From: MPNP01 sp965116235 | GTDB taxonomy: Bacteria > Pseudomonadota > Alphaproteobacteria > Rhodobacterales > Rhodobacteraceae | Length of the DNA stretch: 64,000 nt | Assembly (NCBI GenBank): GCA_965116235.1 | Contig: OZ220496.1 | Coordinates: forward strand, 496,001-560,000 | Direction: 5' to 3' | Shown: piece by piece, positions 45,899 through 55,659 of the stretch | Layout of the letters: each line of letters starts with the position of its first letter | How positions within the stretch are numbered: position 1 is the stretch's first letter | The notes under the pieces: model-generated | Seen by the model: the letters and a program-made list of their open reading frames with translations, nothing else | The model's database searches: none | Told to the model about the DNA's origin: nothing | Made by a program: the position numbers and the translations under genes

Positions 45899-45977
45899 CA
45901 TGTCGTGGCCCATCTCGGACCTTGCCGTTGACACGTCGTGGCCGACGTTTCGCAAGCACTGAAGAAAGAGAGTAGTT

Positions 45978-47327
45978 ATGGCCTCAGCAGCAGAGCAGAT
46001 GGTACAGAATCTGAACTGGAGCACGTTCGGAAAGGCCACCGAATTGAAGCAGCGCATCTTTTTTGCCCTGGCCCTTCTCATCGTCTATCGCATTGGCACC
46101 TTCATTCCGGTCCCCGGCATTGACACCATAGCCCTGCGCGAGTTTGTCGATGCCGCCTCCACCGGTCTCGGCGGCATGCTGAACATGTTTACGGGCGGGG
46201 CCATCGGTCGAATGGGTGTCTTTGCCCTGGGCATCATGCCCTACATTTCGGCCTCAATCATCATTCAGCTCATGGTGGCCATGATCCCCAAGCTGGAACA
46301 GTTGAAGAAGGAAGGGGAACAGGGCCGCAAGAAAATCAACCAGTACACGCGCTATGGCACGGTGTTGCTGGCAACATTCCAAGCATACGGGCTGGCCGTG
46401 AGCCTGGAGACTGGCGATCTGGCGCTGGATCCCGGCTGGTACTTTCGCATCGCCTGCGTCATCACTCTTGTCGGCGGCACCATGTTCCTGATGTGGCTGG
46501 GCGAACAGATCACCGCCCGTGGCATCGGCAACGGCATATCACTGATCATCTTCACCGGCATCATCGCCGAAATTCCCTCGGCCTTGGCCCAGTTTTTCAG
46601 TCAGGGCCGGACAGGAGCTCTCTCACCCGTCGTCATCATTGGCGTCATCGCGATGGTCATCGCGGTCATAACCTTTGTCGTTTTCATCGAGCGAGCGCTG
46701 CGTCGGATCCAGATCCATTATCCCCGTCGACAGCAGGGCAACAGGGTTTATCAGGGCGGTTCGTCCTATTTGCCGATCAAGGTCAATCCGTCCGGTGTCA
46801 TTCCACCCATCTTTGCTTCCTCCCTGCTCCTGCTACCGACAACGATCTCGACCTTCTCCGGCAATTCAACCAGCCCGCTCATGTCGACTCTTTTGGCCTA
46901 TTTCGGTCCGGGTCAGCCTCTGTACCTGACGTTCTTCGTGGTCATGATCGTCTTTTTTGCCTATTTTTACACTCTGAACGTTTCCTTCAAGGTCGAGGAC
47001 GTAGCGGATAACCTGAAGAACCAGAACGGCTTTATCAAAGGGGTGCGACCGGGCCAGAACACGGCCGATCTGCTGGAACACATCGTGGTCAGGATTCTGG
47101 TTTTGGGTTCGGCGTATCTTTCGGCTGTCTGCCTCCTGCCCGAGATTCTTCGATCACAACTGGCCGTCCCCTTTTATTTTGGTGGAACCTCGGTTCTTAT
47201 CGTTGTATCCGTCACCATGGACACGATCAATCAGGTTCAGTCTCATTTGATGGCTCACCAGTACGAGGGGCTGATTGACAAGTCCAGACTGCGCGGCAAG
47301 CGGAAGAAGAAAGCGCGCTTGCGATGA
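45978..47327 (+). CDS. secY: preprotein translocase subunit SecY
   Basis: 449 residues with ten hydrophobic spans. Signatures are RIGTFIPVPGIDT in the first helix region, LGIMPYISASIIIQLM, and the cytoplasmic VYQGGSSYLPIKVNPSGVIP. The C-terminal tail is strongly basic (RLRGKRKKKARLR). It forms the Sec channel with SecE (17595-17792). It overlaps adk by ATGA. Confidence 0.97.
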   Translation: MASAAEQMVQNLNWSTFGKATELKQRIFFALALLIVYRIGTFIPVPGIDTIALREFVDAASTGLGGMLNMFTGGAIGRMGVFALGIMPYISASIIIQLMVAMIPKLEQLKKEGEQGRKKINQYTRYGTVLLATFQAYGLAVSLETGDLALDPGWYFRIACVITLVGGTMFLMWLGEQITARGIGNGISLIIFTGIIAEIPSALAQFFSQGRTGALSPVVIIGVIAMVIAVITFVVFIERALRRIQIHYPRRQQGNRVYQGGSSYLPIKVNPSGVIPPIFASSLLLLPTTISTFSGNSTSPLMSTLLAYFGPGQPLYLTFFVVMIVFFAYFYTLNVSFKVEDVADNLKNQNGFIKGVRPGQNTADLLEHIVVRILVLGSAYLSAVCLLPEILRSQLAVPFYFGGTSVLIVVSVTMDTINQVQSHLMAHQYEGLIDKSRLRGKRKKKARLR

Positions 47328-47959
47328 ACCTGATATTACTTGGTCCTCCAGGGTCCGGCAAAGGCACTCAGGCAAAAATTCTGGTCAGGAACAAGGGTCT
47401 TGTACAACTCTCTACGGGCGACATACTGCGGGAGGCTCGAAAGTCCGGGACTGAGCTCGGTCAAATGGTGGCCGCCATCATGGATGCCGGCGAACTGGTA
47501 ACCGATGACATCGTCATAGCGCTCATTGCCGAAAAGCTGAAAGACCAAGCAGGCAAGGGATTTATCTTTGACGGATTCCCGCGAACCCTCCCTCAGGCGG
47601 ATGCACTTGACGATCTCATGATGCAGTCTGGAGCGCACATCGACCGGGTCATTGAACTCACTGTTGAAGCCGACAGGCTCATTGAGAGGATTGTCGGGCG
47701 CATATCCTGCGTGAACTGCGGCACGATGTTCCATCGGGTCAGCAATCCACCGAAAGTCGAAGGTATCTGCGATGTGTGCGGTGGCCACCTGGTTCAGCGT
47801 CAGGACGACAACGAAGAATCATTCCGAACCCGCCTTCTCGAGTACTATCAGAAGACGGCTCCACTGACTGGATACTACTACAAGGCCGGTTTGCTTCAAT
47901 ATGTCCGCAGCGAAGGGTCAATCGACGACATCGCCAAGACGATCGACGCGCTTTTCTGA
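47324..47959 (+). CDS. adk: adenylate kinase
   Basis: 211 residues, long-type adenylate kinase. The P-loop is GPPGSGKGTQ (6-15). The LID has a zinc-type Cys4 pattern, CVNC...CDVC, about residues 127-152, seen in some lineages but not in E. coli. It is translationally coupled to secY. In most alphaproteobacteria rpsM follows; here it does not. Confidence 0.96.
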   Translation: MNLILLGPPGSGKGTQAKILVRNKGLVQLSTGDILREARKSGTELGQMVAAIMDAGELVTDDIVIALIAEKLKDQAGKGFIFDGFPRTLPQADALDDLMMQSGAHIDRVIELTVEADRLIERIVGRISCVNCGTMFHRVSNPPKVEGICDVCGGHLVQRQDDNEESFRTRLLEYYQKTAPLTGYYYKAGLLQYVRSEGSIDDIAKTIDALF

Positions 47960-48181
47960 CCGGCTTGGCCAAGTGCCTTCTACCGTGTCTTGCAACAATG
48001 ATTCATGACCAAGGGCCATGTCTCCTGCCAACCTGATGACAGCCGTTTCGCCGATAGCTTGACTGGTGCAGGGCCGCTGAAGCAAGAAAGGGCAGACACG
48101 GTGCTTTCGGGTGATAATTGACCCCTGATGGCATTGACTGGACAAGGCCCTTCAACGCGTTTCAAGGAGTGAACGAAGACG

Positions 48182-49228
48182 ATGAAGTTCAAGAGATTAG
48201 GCAAAACCGACCAGTTCGTCAGTGAGTTGTGTCTGGGAACCATGACGTTCGGGACGCAAACATCAGAGGAAGATTCGTTTCGACAGATGGATATGGCTCA
48301 AGACGCCGGGATCAACATATTTGACACGGCTGAACTCTACCCTGTCAATCCCATACGCAAGGAGACCCAAGGGGATTCGGAACGCATTGTCGGGAAATGG
48401 CTCAGGAAGTCGGGAAATCGCGACAAGATTCTTGTTGCCACCAAGATTGCCGGTCAGGGGATGCGACTCATTCGCAATGGAGATCCGATTACGAGCCAGA
48501 ACTTGTCTCTGGCGGTTGAAGCCTCGCTCGAAAGGCTTCAGATCGACTGCATTGATCTTTATCAAATCCATTGGCCCAACCGGGGCTCCTACATGTTTCG
48601 ACAGAATTGGAACTTCGATCCAACCAGGCAAAACCCCAAGCAGACACGCGACAACTTTCTGGATGTCCTGACAAGCATGAACGATCTGGTCAAGGCGGGC
48701 AAGGTGCGCTTTTTTGGTCTTTCCAACGAAAGCGCCTGGGGAACCTCTCAGTGGCTGCAGACAGCATCAGAGCACGGATTTCCCAAGGTTGAAGCCGTCC
48801 AGAACGAATACAGCCTGCTGTGTCGGCTTTACGATCTGGATTTGGCCGAATTGTCGTTTCACGAGGAGGTGGGATTGCTTGCCTATTCGCCTTTGGCAAC
48901 CGGACTGCTAACGGACAAGTATCAGGGAGGCGGCCATATTCCCTCAGGATCTCGCATGTCCCTGAATTCTACGCTAGGGGGACGCGTCACGCCGCGTGTC
49001 TGGCCCGCGATTGAAGCCTACAAGACGGTGGCAACAAAGCACGGCGTATCCTTGGCCCACATGGCCATAGCCTGGTGTCGATACAGGCCCTTCATGGCTT
49101 CAGCCATCATCGGAGCCACCCATTCGACACAACTTGAATACCTGCTGCAAGTTACTGATATCGCCCTTTCGCCAGAATGCCTTGTTGCAATCAATTCCAC
49201 TCACCGCAAACACCCCATGCCATTTTAG
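48182..49228 (+). CDS. aldo/keto reductase (Tas-like)
   Basis: 348 residues, NADPH-dependent aldo/keto reductase barrel of the Tas/YajO-like group. Visible features are LCLGTMTFG (17-25), NIFDTAELYP with the catalytic Asp and Tyr, the Lys in VATKIAG, the His in YQIHWPN, and the coenzyme-binding end (YRPFMASAIIGATHSTQLE). Substrate unknown. It lies where rpsM-rpoA would be expected and probably has its own promoter in the 222-nt gap. Confidence 0.9.
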   Translation: MKFKRLGKTDQFVSELCLGTMTFGTQTSEEDSFRQMDMAQDAGINIFDTAELYPVNPIRKETQGDSERIVGKWLRKSGNRDKILVATKIAGQGMRLIRNGDPITSQNLSLAVEASLERLQIDCIDLYQIHWPNRGSYMFRQNWNFDPTRQNPKQTRDNFLDVLTSMNDLVKAGKVRFFGLSNESAWGTSQWLQTASEHGFPKVEAVQNEYSLLCRLYDLDLAELSFHEEVGLLAYSPLATGLLTDKYQGGGHIPSGSRMSLNSTLGGRVTPRVWPAIEAYKTVATKHGVSLAHMAIAWCRYRPFMASAIIGATHSTQLEYLLQVTDIALSPECLVAINSTHRKHPMPF

Positions 49229-49276
49229 TCGTCGGCTCTTTGTCGGCCGTTAAGCAAGACACGAGCCCTGCACACG

Positions 49277-50839
49277 ATGAAGCGACCGAATTTCTTGTAT
49301 TTCATGACCGATCAGCACCGGGCCGACTGGCTGGGCTGCTATGGACACAAGGTTCTCAAAACGCCCCATATCGATTCAATTGCGGCCCAAGGGGTCCGAT
49401 TCGACAGGTTCCACGTCGCCGCACCCGTGTGCATGCCCAACCGAGCCAGTTTCATGACCGGCCGAATGCCCAGCGTGCATGGGCTCCGATACAATGGATG
49501 CTTCCTGCCTCTGAATGCCCGCACCTTTGTTGATGTTCTGCGAGCGGAAGGTTACCATACGGCGGCATTCGGCAAGACCCATCTGCAACCGATGCTGGAT
49601 ACTCCGCCATGGAGACAAGACGGCAACTTCAACTCCATAATTCCTGAAGCCTGGCGGGACTACGAATACGACGAGCTGTATCAGGAAGAAACCAACACGG
49701 CCAGACTCGTCGGGGGCTCCAAGCTGAAAACCCCTTACTACGGCTTTGATCAGGCTGAGATCACGACGCTGCATGGTGACAAATGCGGTGGAGACTATCA
49801 GGCCTGGTTTCGGCAGAATGCAACCCGCTGGGAAGAACTCTATGACCTCAGAAACGAACTTCCTCACAACTACACCTGCCCCCAGGCCTATCGAACTCCC
49901 ATACCAGAAAACCTCTATCCGACATACTGGATTGCCGACCGAGCCATTGATTACCTCAAGGGTCGAACCGAGAGCACCCGACCGTTTTTTGCCTTCATCA
50001 GCTTTCCGGATCCGCACCACCCCTTTAATCCACCCGGGAAATACTGGAGCTTGTACGACCCGGATGATTTTGGGGTCGATCTGCCCTATTCCGCTCATCG
50101 CAATCCGACGCCACCGATGCAGTGGCTTGAGCAAAGCTATCACGAGGGTGGCAAGCAGATGACCAAGCAGACGGCATTCATGGCTGACGATCGAACAATA
50201 TGCGAAGCCAAGGCGCTGACTGCCGGCATGATCGGATGTATCGACGATGCCGTTGGACGCGTTCTTGCAGCACTGAAACAGAGCGGATTGTTTGAGAATA
50301 CCGTTATCTGCTTCAACTCTGATCATGGCGATTATCTCGGTGACTTCAATCTCATGCTGAAAGGCCTGATGCCCTTTCGGGCTGTAACCAACATTCCGAT
50401 GATCTGGTCTGATCCCGAAGCTCGAACTCCGAAAGAATCCCGCAATTTGATCTCGACCATCGACATATCGGCGACGATTCTGGAGAGGGCCGGGCTGGAT
50501 CCCTATTTCGGAATGCAGGGTACCAGTTTCCTGAACACCATCTTTAACGGAACGCCATCACGCAATGAGTTGCTGATCGAATTCAATGACGGAGCCCCAA
50601 AGTTCGGCTTCGAGAGTCCAGCCCGCGTTCGCAGTCTGGTTACCGACGAGTGGCGTTACTCGATTTATGCCAATCAGACCTGGGGTGAACTTTATGACCT
50701 GAAAAGCGACCCCAAAGAGACCCACAATCTGTGGGATGAGGCTTCCTGTTCGCAACACAGGGCCTATCTGGCTGAACGGCTGAATCATCACCTGACCAAT
50801 CAGATGGACGAAAGCCCGCGCCCAACCCGACTGGCATGA
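49277..50839 (+). CDS. sulfatase-family hydrolase
   Basis: 520 residues of the type I sulfatase / phosphonate monoester hydrolase fold. The formylglycine motif C-x-P-x-R is C52-M-P-N-R56 (APVCMPNRASFMTGR). Metal ligands include D12 in YFMTDQHRAD and a C-terminal CFNSDHGDYLGD. No signal peptide is evident, so it acts in the cytoplasm or uses an unrecognised route. Substrate (sulfate or phosphonate ester) is not determinable. It needs a formylglycine-generating enzyme or other activation encoded elsewhere. Confidence 0.9.
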   Translation: MKRPNFLYFMTDQHRADWLGCYGHKVLKTPHIDSIAAQGVRFDRFHVAAPVCMPNRASFMTGRMPSVHGLRYNGCFLPLNARTFVDVLRAEGYHTAAFGKTHLQPMLDTPPWRQDGNFNSIIPEAWRDYEYDELYQEETNTARLVGGSKLKTPYYGFDQAEITTLHGDKCGGDYQAWFRQNATRWEELYDLRNELPHNYTCPQAYRTPIPENLYPTYWIADRAIDYLKGRTESTRPFFAFISFPDPHHPFNPPGKYWSLYDPDDFGVDLPYSAHRNPTPPMQWLEQSYHEGGKQMTKQTAFMADDRTICEAKALTAGMIGCIDDAVGRVLAALKQSGLFENTVICFNSDHGDYLGDFNLMLKGLMPFRAVTNIPMIWSDPEARTPKESRNLISTIDISATILERAGLDPYFGMQGTSFLNTIFNGTPSRNELLIEFNDGAPKFGFESPARVRSLVTDEWRYSIYANQTWGELYDLKSDPKETHNLWDEASCSQHRAYLAERLNHHLTNQMDESPRPTRLA

Positions 50840-50877
50840 CCTTCATTCAACAACACCCGTTCACAAGGACAAAAGCA

Positions 50878-51468
50878 ATGACCGCCATCAATGACGACAC
50901 ACTCAACACCTTGTTTCTTGAGGCCCGATCGCACAAGTTCTTTCTGCCCAAGGCAGTGAGTACGGAGACACTGAGCCAGATTTACAATTTGGCCCGAATG
51001 GCTCCAACGGCCTGGAATACATGCCCCATGCGCGTTGTCTTCGTTGCCTCGAACGAGGCCAAGGCCAAACTCACCGAGGCTCTGGCTCCCGGGAATGTTG
51101 CGAAGGTCGAATCGGCTCCTGTTACCGCCATCGTGGCGATAGACACCAAGTTTTACAAGGAACTGGGAACCATCTCTCCCTCCATGGCCGAATCCTCTCA
51201 TTTTGCTGAATTGCCCGAGCCCGCTTTTCAGCAATATGTTTATCGCAACGCCACCTTGCAGGCCGGTTTTCTGATTTTGGCGGCCCGGGCCTGTGGTCTG
51301 GATTGCGGACCCATGTCCGGGTTCAGCAATGCCAAGGTTGATGAACTATTTTTTGGCGAATCAAGCTGGCGGTCAAATTTTCTGATCAACATGGGATATG
51401 GCAGTGGCGAGAACCTGCCTCCTCGATTTCCCCGCCTTGAGTTTGACGATGCGTGCATGATACTGTAA
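50878..51468 (+). CDS. RutE-like nitroreductase (malonic semialdehyde reductase family)
   Basis: 196 residues from ATG 50878, which has AAGGAC upstream; a start at 50836 overlapping the sulfatase stop is less family-like. MAPTAWNTCPMRVVFV near the N-terminus and ARACGLDCGPMSGFSNAKVD near the C-terminus match the FMN-dependent RutE group, which reduces malonic semialdehyde to 3-hydroxypropionate in pyrimidine degradation. No other rut genes are present, so the substrate may differ. Confidence 0.85.
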   Translation: MTAINDDTLNTLFLEARSHKFFLPKAVSTETLSQIYNLARMAPTAWNTCPMRVVFVASNEAKAKLTEALAPGNVAKVESAPVTAIVAIDTKFYKELGTISPSMAESSHFAELPEPAFQQYVYRNATLQAGFLILAARACGLDCGPMSGFSNAKVDELFFGESSWRSNFLINMGYGSGENLPPRFPRLEFDDACMIL

Positions 51469-51503
51469 TTCTGCCATCGCATGGCTTGCCAAAAGGTGGA
51501 GAC

Positions 51504-52574
51504 TTGCCCAGCCGAAAGCAACTCCATGACATAGTGTTGATGCTGTTTGTTGGCACGATCGGGGGATTTGCAGCCCAATACCTGAATTCGCCAATGCCGT
51601 TTCTGATCGGAGGTCTGGCCACGACCGCGGCGGCAACAATTTACATTACCCAAAAATACGACCGCAAAATCCCCTTCCCGCAACATGTTCGCTGGGGCTG
51701 CATGGCGATTATCGGGGTCATGATCGGGACCAGTTTTGACAGCACTCTTCTGGATATCCTACCCAAAATGTGGCTTTCCTTGCTGGCCATGATCATCTTT
51801 GTATTATTGATCCAGCGACTTGGCTATTGGTTCTTTCGCTATTTTGGCCGCTACGATCGACCGACGGCGACCTTTGCCGCCATGCCGGGCGGTCTGCTGG
51901 AGTCGATCGCCATGGGCGTTCAGGCCGGCGGTGACGTCCGGCTATTGTCCGTACATCATTTCTCTCGCATCATCTTGGTGGCTGTCATCGTTCCGATTGC
52001 CATCCTCATTTGGTCCGGCGAACCTGTCGGCAGTGGAGCCGGGCAGAGTTTTTCACCCACTGGCGGGAGTGCTGCAGATGTTGTATTCATTCTTGTTCTG
52101 GCCACGACTGGAGTCGCCATTGGCCGGATTGCCCGATTGCCGGTCTACCATATTCTTGGCCCTCTGCTGGTAAGTACGACGGTACATGGCTTGGGCTGGC
52201 TGGACATATCAACCCCAGGCTGGCTTCTGGCCGCAGCCCAGTTGATTATCGGTGTCGGGCTGGGAGTGACGTTTTCAGGCATCAGCGTCAGGATGATCAT
52301 GCGCTCTTTCGGGCTGGGGGTCGTCTTCGTACTCTGTGCGTTAAGCATAGGGCTGGCATTTGCCGGGTTTGTGTCCCGATACTTCCAGTTGCCAATTGAG
52401 GACCTGTTCATCTGCTTTGCGATTGGAGGCGTCATCGAAATGGGCCTGGTTGCTCTGAGCTTGGGAAGCAATCCCGTCTTTGTTGCAATTCACCACATTC
52501 TTCGCATCATTGTTACGGTCATTGTTGTTAAAGTGTTGTTGCGAAGTTTTAAACGGAAGGTTCATGACCCTTGA
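51504..52574 (+). CDS. AbrB-family membrane protein (ammonia monooxygenase-like, PF05145)
   Basis: About 356 residues, polytopic. Family signatures are the duplicated GTIGGFAAQYLNSPMPFLIGG and ATTGVAIGRIARLPVYHILGP, each starting one half of the protein, plus RPTATFAAMPGGLLESIAMG. Function of the family is unclear; 'ammonia monooxygenase' is a misleading historical name and transport is likely. TTG 51504 has AGG seven bases upstream. GTG 51453 would overlap the nitroreductase by 16 nt and is the alternative start. Confidence 0.85.
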   Translation: MPSRKQLHDIVLMLFVGTIGGFAAQYLNSPMPFLIGGLATTAAATIYITQKYDRKIPFPQHVRWGCMAIIGVMIGTSFDSTLLDILPKMWLSLLAMIIFVLLIQRLGYWFFRYFGRYDRPTATFAAMPGGLLESIAMGVQAGGDVRLLSVHHFSRIILVAVIVPIAILIWSGEPVGSGAGQSFSPTGGSAADVVFILVLATTGVAIGRIARLPVYHILGPLLVSTTVHGLGWLDISTPGWLLAAAQLIIGVGLGVTFSGISVRMIMRSFGLGVVFVLCALSIGLAFAGFVSRYFQLPIEDLFICFAIGGVIEMGLVALSLGSNPVFVAIHHILRIIVTVIVVKVLLRSFKRKVHDP

Positions 52575-52645
52575 TCGAAAGATGCCTTGTAAAGCCGAGT
52601 GCCAGCAAACGCTTTCATGAGACTGATACCGGGGAATGACTAGCA

Positions 52646-53989
52646 ATGGGAAAGAAGAAGAAGCTCAAACGAAGAATACGAGAGCTGCAGACCCAGCTTA
52701 GGCAAGCCATTTCTAGTCATGCCACCGACTTGCCCGTGACCGCTTCTTTGGCCCCAGCCTGTGGACCCCTGAAACTGGAGCAGGTCGACGGAGTTCGTTT
52801 TGCCACAGCATGGGCCGAGGTGAAACCAAGCCGCGACAGACGTGAGGACGTGATGCTGGCATTCATTGCCCCGCTTTGTGCTGTTGCCGGTGTCTATACC
52901 CGGTCATCAACCCGTTCGGCCGCAGTTTTGGACTGTGAAACCAAACTGAAACGAATTCAGGACGGCAGGTTATCTCTTGATCAATCTGCTCTTCTGGTCA
53001 ATTCTGGGAACGCAAATGCCTTTACAGGCAAGGAAGGCGCTGATAGCGTTGCCCAAATCGCCGATGCTGTTGCCTTGAAGTTGGGTGTCGGGCCTAATTC
53101 CGTATTCACGTCATCAACCGGAGTGATCGGGGAACCGCTTCCATCCGAACTGATTGTCAAAACCATCGACGAGTTGACCGGCAACCTGTCGGCCACAAAC
53201 GTTGAGAAAGCGGCCCAAAGCATCATGACAACGGATACCTTCCCCAAGGGTGAAAGCATTAAGGTGCAGATCGGCGAGATTCCCGTCACCATTACGGGTT
53301 TTGCCAAAGGCTCAGGCATGATCGCCCCCGACATGGCGACAATGCTGGCTTACATTTTTACGGACGCGAGAATACATCCGGATACCCTCCAGAGCCTTGT
53401 TGCTGAAGTCAATGAAGACACGTTCAACTCAATTACCATCGATGGGGATACCTCGACTTCCGATACCCTGATGGTCTTTGCCACAGGAGCTGCCGACAAC
53501 CATTGGATTCAGGACCGACAGTCCGAAGCAGCACAGATTTTTGCCAGGGGACTGACAGCCGTCATGACCTCTTTGGCACGTCAGATTGTCCTTGATGGCG
53601 AGGGCGCCACCAAATTCATTGAAGTCAATGTGTCGGGAGCCTTGGACCGCGAAGATGGCAGGCGAGTTGCTCGAGCCATAGCCAATTCACCACTGGTCAA
53701 GACAGCCATTTCAGGCGAGGACGCAAATTGGGGACGAATCGTGATGGCCGTCGGGAAATCCGGGGCGCAGGCCGACCGTGACAAGCTGAAAATATGGTTC
53801 GGCGACATTCTTGTCGCCGAAAACGGTCGCAGGGCAGACGAATACAGCGAGAAAGCCGCCCAGCGGTACATGCAGGAACGAGAAATTGTCATCACCGTTG
53901 ACCTTGGGCTCGGAGGCGGGGTGGCCAAGTTCTGGACATGCGATTTTTCGCACGGCTACATATCCATTAATGCCGACTATCGGTCGTGA
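52646..53989 (+). CDS. argJ: bifunctional glutamate N-acetyltransferase ArgJ
   Basis: 447 residues. It transfers acetyl between N-acetylornithine and glutamate in arginine synthesis. The self-cleavage site is A231-T232 in GMIAPDMATMLAYIFTDA, where Thr becomes the N-terminal nucleophile of the beta chain. Also present are LVNSGNANAFTG and TSSTGVIG. The N-terminus has an unusual lysine/arginine-rich extension (GKKKKLKRRIRELQTQLRQ) before the conserved start. GTGA overlap with the Nudix gene is the argJ-mutT pairing often seen in alphaproteobacteria. Confidence 0.95.
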   Translation: MGKKKKLKRRIRELQTQLRQAISSHATDLPVTASLAPACGPLKLEQVDGVRFATAWAEVKPSRDRREDVMLAFIAPLCAVAGVYTRSSTRSAAVLDCETKLKRIQDGRLSLDQSALLVNSGNANAFTGKEGADSVAQIADAVALKLGVGPNSVFTSSTGVIGEPLPSELIVKTIDELTGNLSATNVEKAAQSIMTTDTFPKGESIKVQIGEIPVTITGFAKGSGMIAPDMATMLAYIFTDARIHPDTLQSLVAEVNEDTFNSITIDGDTSTSDTLMVFATGAADNHWIQDRQSEAAQIFARGLTAVMTSLARQIVLDGEGATKFIEVNVSGALDREDGRRVARAIANSPLVKTAISGEDANWGRIVMAVGKSGAQADRDKLKIWFGDILVAENGRRADEYSEKAAQRYMQEREIVITVDLGLGGGVAKFWTCDFSHGYISINADYRS

Positions 53990-54384
53990 AATACCAGCTT
54001 GTTGCCGTCGTTGCTCTTATTGACCTCGACGGTCGGGTTCTATTTTCCCGTCGGCCGGCGTCCAAGGACTTCGGGGGTTATTGGGAGTTGCCCGGTGGCA
54101 AGGTTGAGGCCAATGAAACGCCGGACGCTGCCGCCGTGCGTGAGTTGCAGGAAGAACTGTCGATCAGCACATGGACAAACTGCCTCGCACCCTTGACTTT
54201 TGCCAGCCACATGTACGATGGCGTCAATCATGTGATTCTGCTGTATGTCTGCCGGAAGTGGGACGGATTTCCGACCTCGAACGAGAGCAACGAGTTCAAG
54301 TGGGTGCGAGCCAATGACTTTGCCCAATACCCCATGCTACCTGCCAATCAAGGCATGTTAGCGATTCTCCGGGACTGGATTTAA
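53986..54384 (+). CDS. mutT: Nudix hydrolase, MutT-type 8-oxo-dGTP diphosphatase
   Basis: 132 residues from GTG overlapping the argJ stop. The Nudix box G-x5-E-x7-RELQEELSI spans residues 38-60 and is complete. The N-terminal VAVVALIDLDGRVLFSRRP fits MutT, which removes oxidised guanine nucleotides. It could act on another (deoxy)nucleoside triphosphate. Confidence 0.9.
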   Translation: MKYQLVAVVALIDLDGRVLFSRRPASKDFGGYWELPGGKVEANETPDAAAVRELQEELSISTWTNCLAPLTFASHMYDGVNHVILLYVCRKWDGFPTSNESNEFKWVRANDFAQYPMLPANQGMLAILRDWI

Positions 54385-54573
54385 GGTTGCTTCCATAAAC
54401 CTTGCTGCGGAATCTGATGTTCCCAATTCTGCCTGTCAGCAGACACCTCTCCAAGAGAATCTCGCCACACATCGACACTATTTCCACGAAGAAGGTTTTC
54501 TGATCTTCGTATTCGGAATCGTGTCTGGCAGTTGAGCGTTTTTCAAGAAACTTTCTCGGATAATCTTAAAAAT

Positions 54574-54596
54574 GGGGCTTATATACCTAACTTGAA
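54574..54596 (+). repeat. copy of the GGGGCTTATA terminal repeat
   Basis: Begins GGGGCTTATATACC and ends AACTTGAA, matching the arms at 13240-13262 in all but the last base. No inverted partner is found within 300 nt; a diverged copy lies in direct orientation at 54807. Likely an orphan IS or MITE end. Confidence 0.6.
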
Positions 54597-54806
54597 ATCA
54601 AGAATGTCCGGCGATACGGTGGACTGGTGCCAGGAGCGTGTCCGATACTTCTCAGTGCGAACGCAAACCACGCAGGACCATTTGCGCGTGTCACGGCGAA
54701 AGCGGGCTTTTACTATTGACCGGCCGGTCTCGCGTCTCAAGGGCCTGTTTCGCATAAAGTCACCCTGCGACATCACGGTGAATTCGTTCACATCAAGCCT
54801 TGAAAT

Positions 54807-54829
54807 GGGGCTTATATCCTTGACTTGAA
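54807..54829 (+). repeat. second, diverged copy of the GGGGCTTATA repeat
   Basis: Begins GGGGCTTATATCC and ends GACTTGAA, in direct orientation 233 nt after the copy at 54574. The sequence between the two copies (about 210 nt) codes for nothing I recognise. Confidence 0.55.
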
Positions 54830-54995
54830 AGTCAAAATTTTGAATGATTCCAAGGCTTCGCGACACGCGCGCGGCGGAGGTCAATGCTTGACGCGAAACC
54901 CGGACGTAACTGCCTGATCAAAAGAGAGAGGGACCACAATGAAACTGCGGCTGGAATTCATTCTGTTTCCGCTTCTGGCGGACGGGGTGCCGGCC

Positions 54996-55191
54996 CTACT
55001 CGATTCACACATTTCCAGCGATCCCGCATCCACGGGGCTCGCTGGCCTTTGCGGCCTGGGTTTGCGCCCGTCTCGGTGGCGGGACCGGATATTATGGAAA
55101 ACCGGGCCCTGTGGTCATGTTGCGCGGGCTATATCAATTCCGGGCCATCCAACTCGGATATGGCATCGCTGGAAATGTGTGAATCGAGTAG
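54996..55191. mobile_element. 196-bp internal-deletion derivative of the IS4 element
   Basis: The ends are perfect 27-bp inverted repeats (54996-55022, 55165-55191) beginning CTACTCGATTCACACATTTC. The interior is nearly identical to the last ~140 bp of the IS4 transposase at 12989-13129. The left arm copies the right end of the full IS and not its left end. No target duplication is visible. It cannot encode a transposase but might be moved in trans. Confidence 0.8.
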
Positions 55192-55519
55192 GGCAAACAG
55201 GAGGGGGGGGACAAATCGTGGCGTTTGTGTCTGTCAGAGGTGCAGATCAAAGAGGTCATCAGCGAACTCGGGAGCTTGATGGTCCGGGAGGTCGATTTTT
55301 GCCGCTGTCAGATGCCTGGAATCCTTGTATCTTCAACTTTGCTTGCTTTTATCCAATTTCCTCCAATGAAGACGAAGACTACACCAGTTCAGTTTTTTCC
55401 ATCAAAAGCCAAACGCGGAAAATGCCACTGTTCTGCTCCCCTTGAATTGTCCCTCGCGGGCATTACTTCTGTGAGTCCACTCGGGGAGATAGCATGATCG
55501 GAAATGGAATGAGGATGCC
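55192..55519. other. 328-nt spacer before rpmH, no supported gene
   Basis: After the mini-IS there is an AGGAGGGGGGG tract and then DNA with no recognisable protein. It should contain the promoter of the rpmH-rnpA-yidD-yidC operon, but I could not identify convincing boxes. The chromosome origin often lies near rpmH in bacteria, yet no cluster of DnaA boxes was seen. Confidence 0.45.
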
Positions 55520-55654
55520 ATGAAAAGGACTTTTCAGCCAAGCAACCGTGTCCGCAAGCGCCGGCACGGATTTCGAGCGCGAATGGCGACCAAGGCTGGA
55601 CGAGCTATCATCAATCGTCGTCGGGCTAAAGGACGGAAGGTCCTGACGGCCTGA
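55520..55654 (+). CDS. rpmH: 50S ribosomal protein L34
   Basis: 44 residues, a small basic protein starting MKRTFQPSNRVRKRRHGFRA and ending RRRAKGRKVLTA. It matches the family over its whole length. A GAGGA lies 4 nt before the ATG. It begins the rpmH-rnpA-yidD-yidC cluster. Confidence 0.96.
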   Translation: MKRTFQPSNRVRKRRHGFRARMATKAGRAIINRRRAKGRKVLTA

Positions 55655-55659
55655 ACGAA

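Noticed and set aside
54532..54828. 98-codon frame across the GGGGCTTATA repeats
   Set aside because: Runs through repeat sequence at both ends, no family match, no ribosome site.
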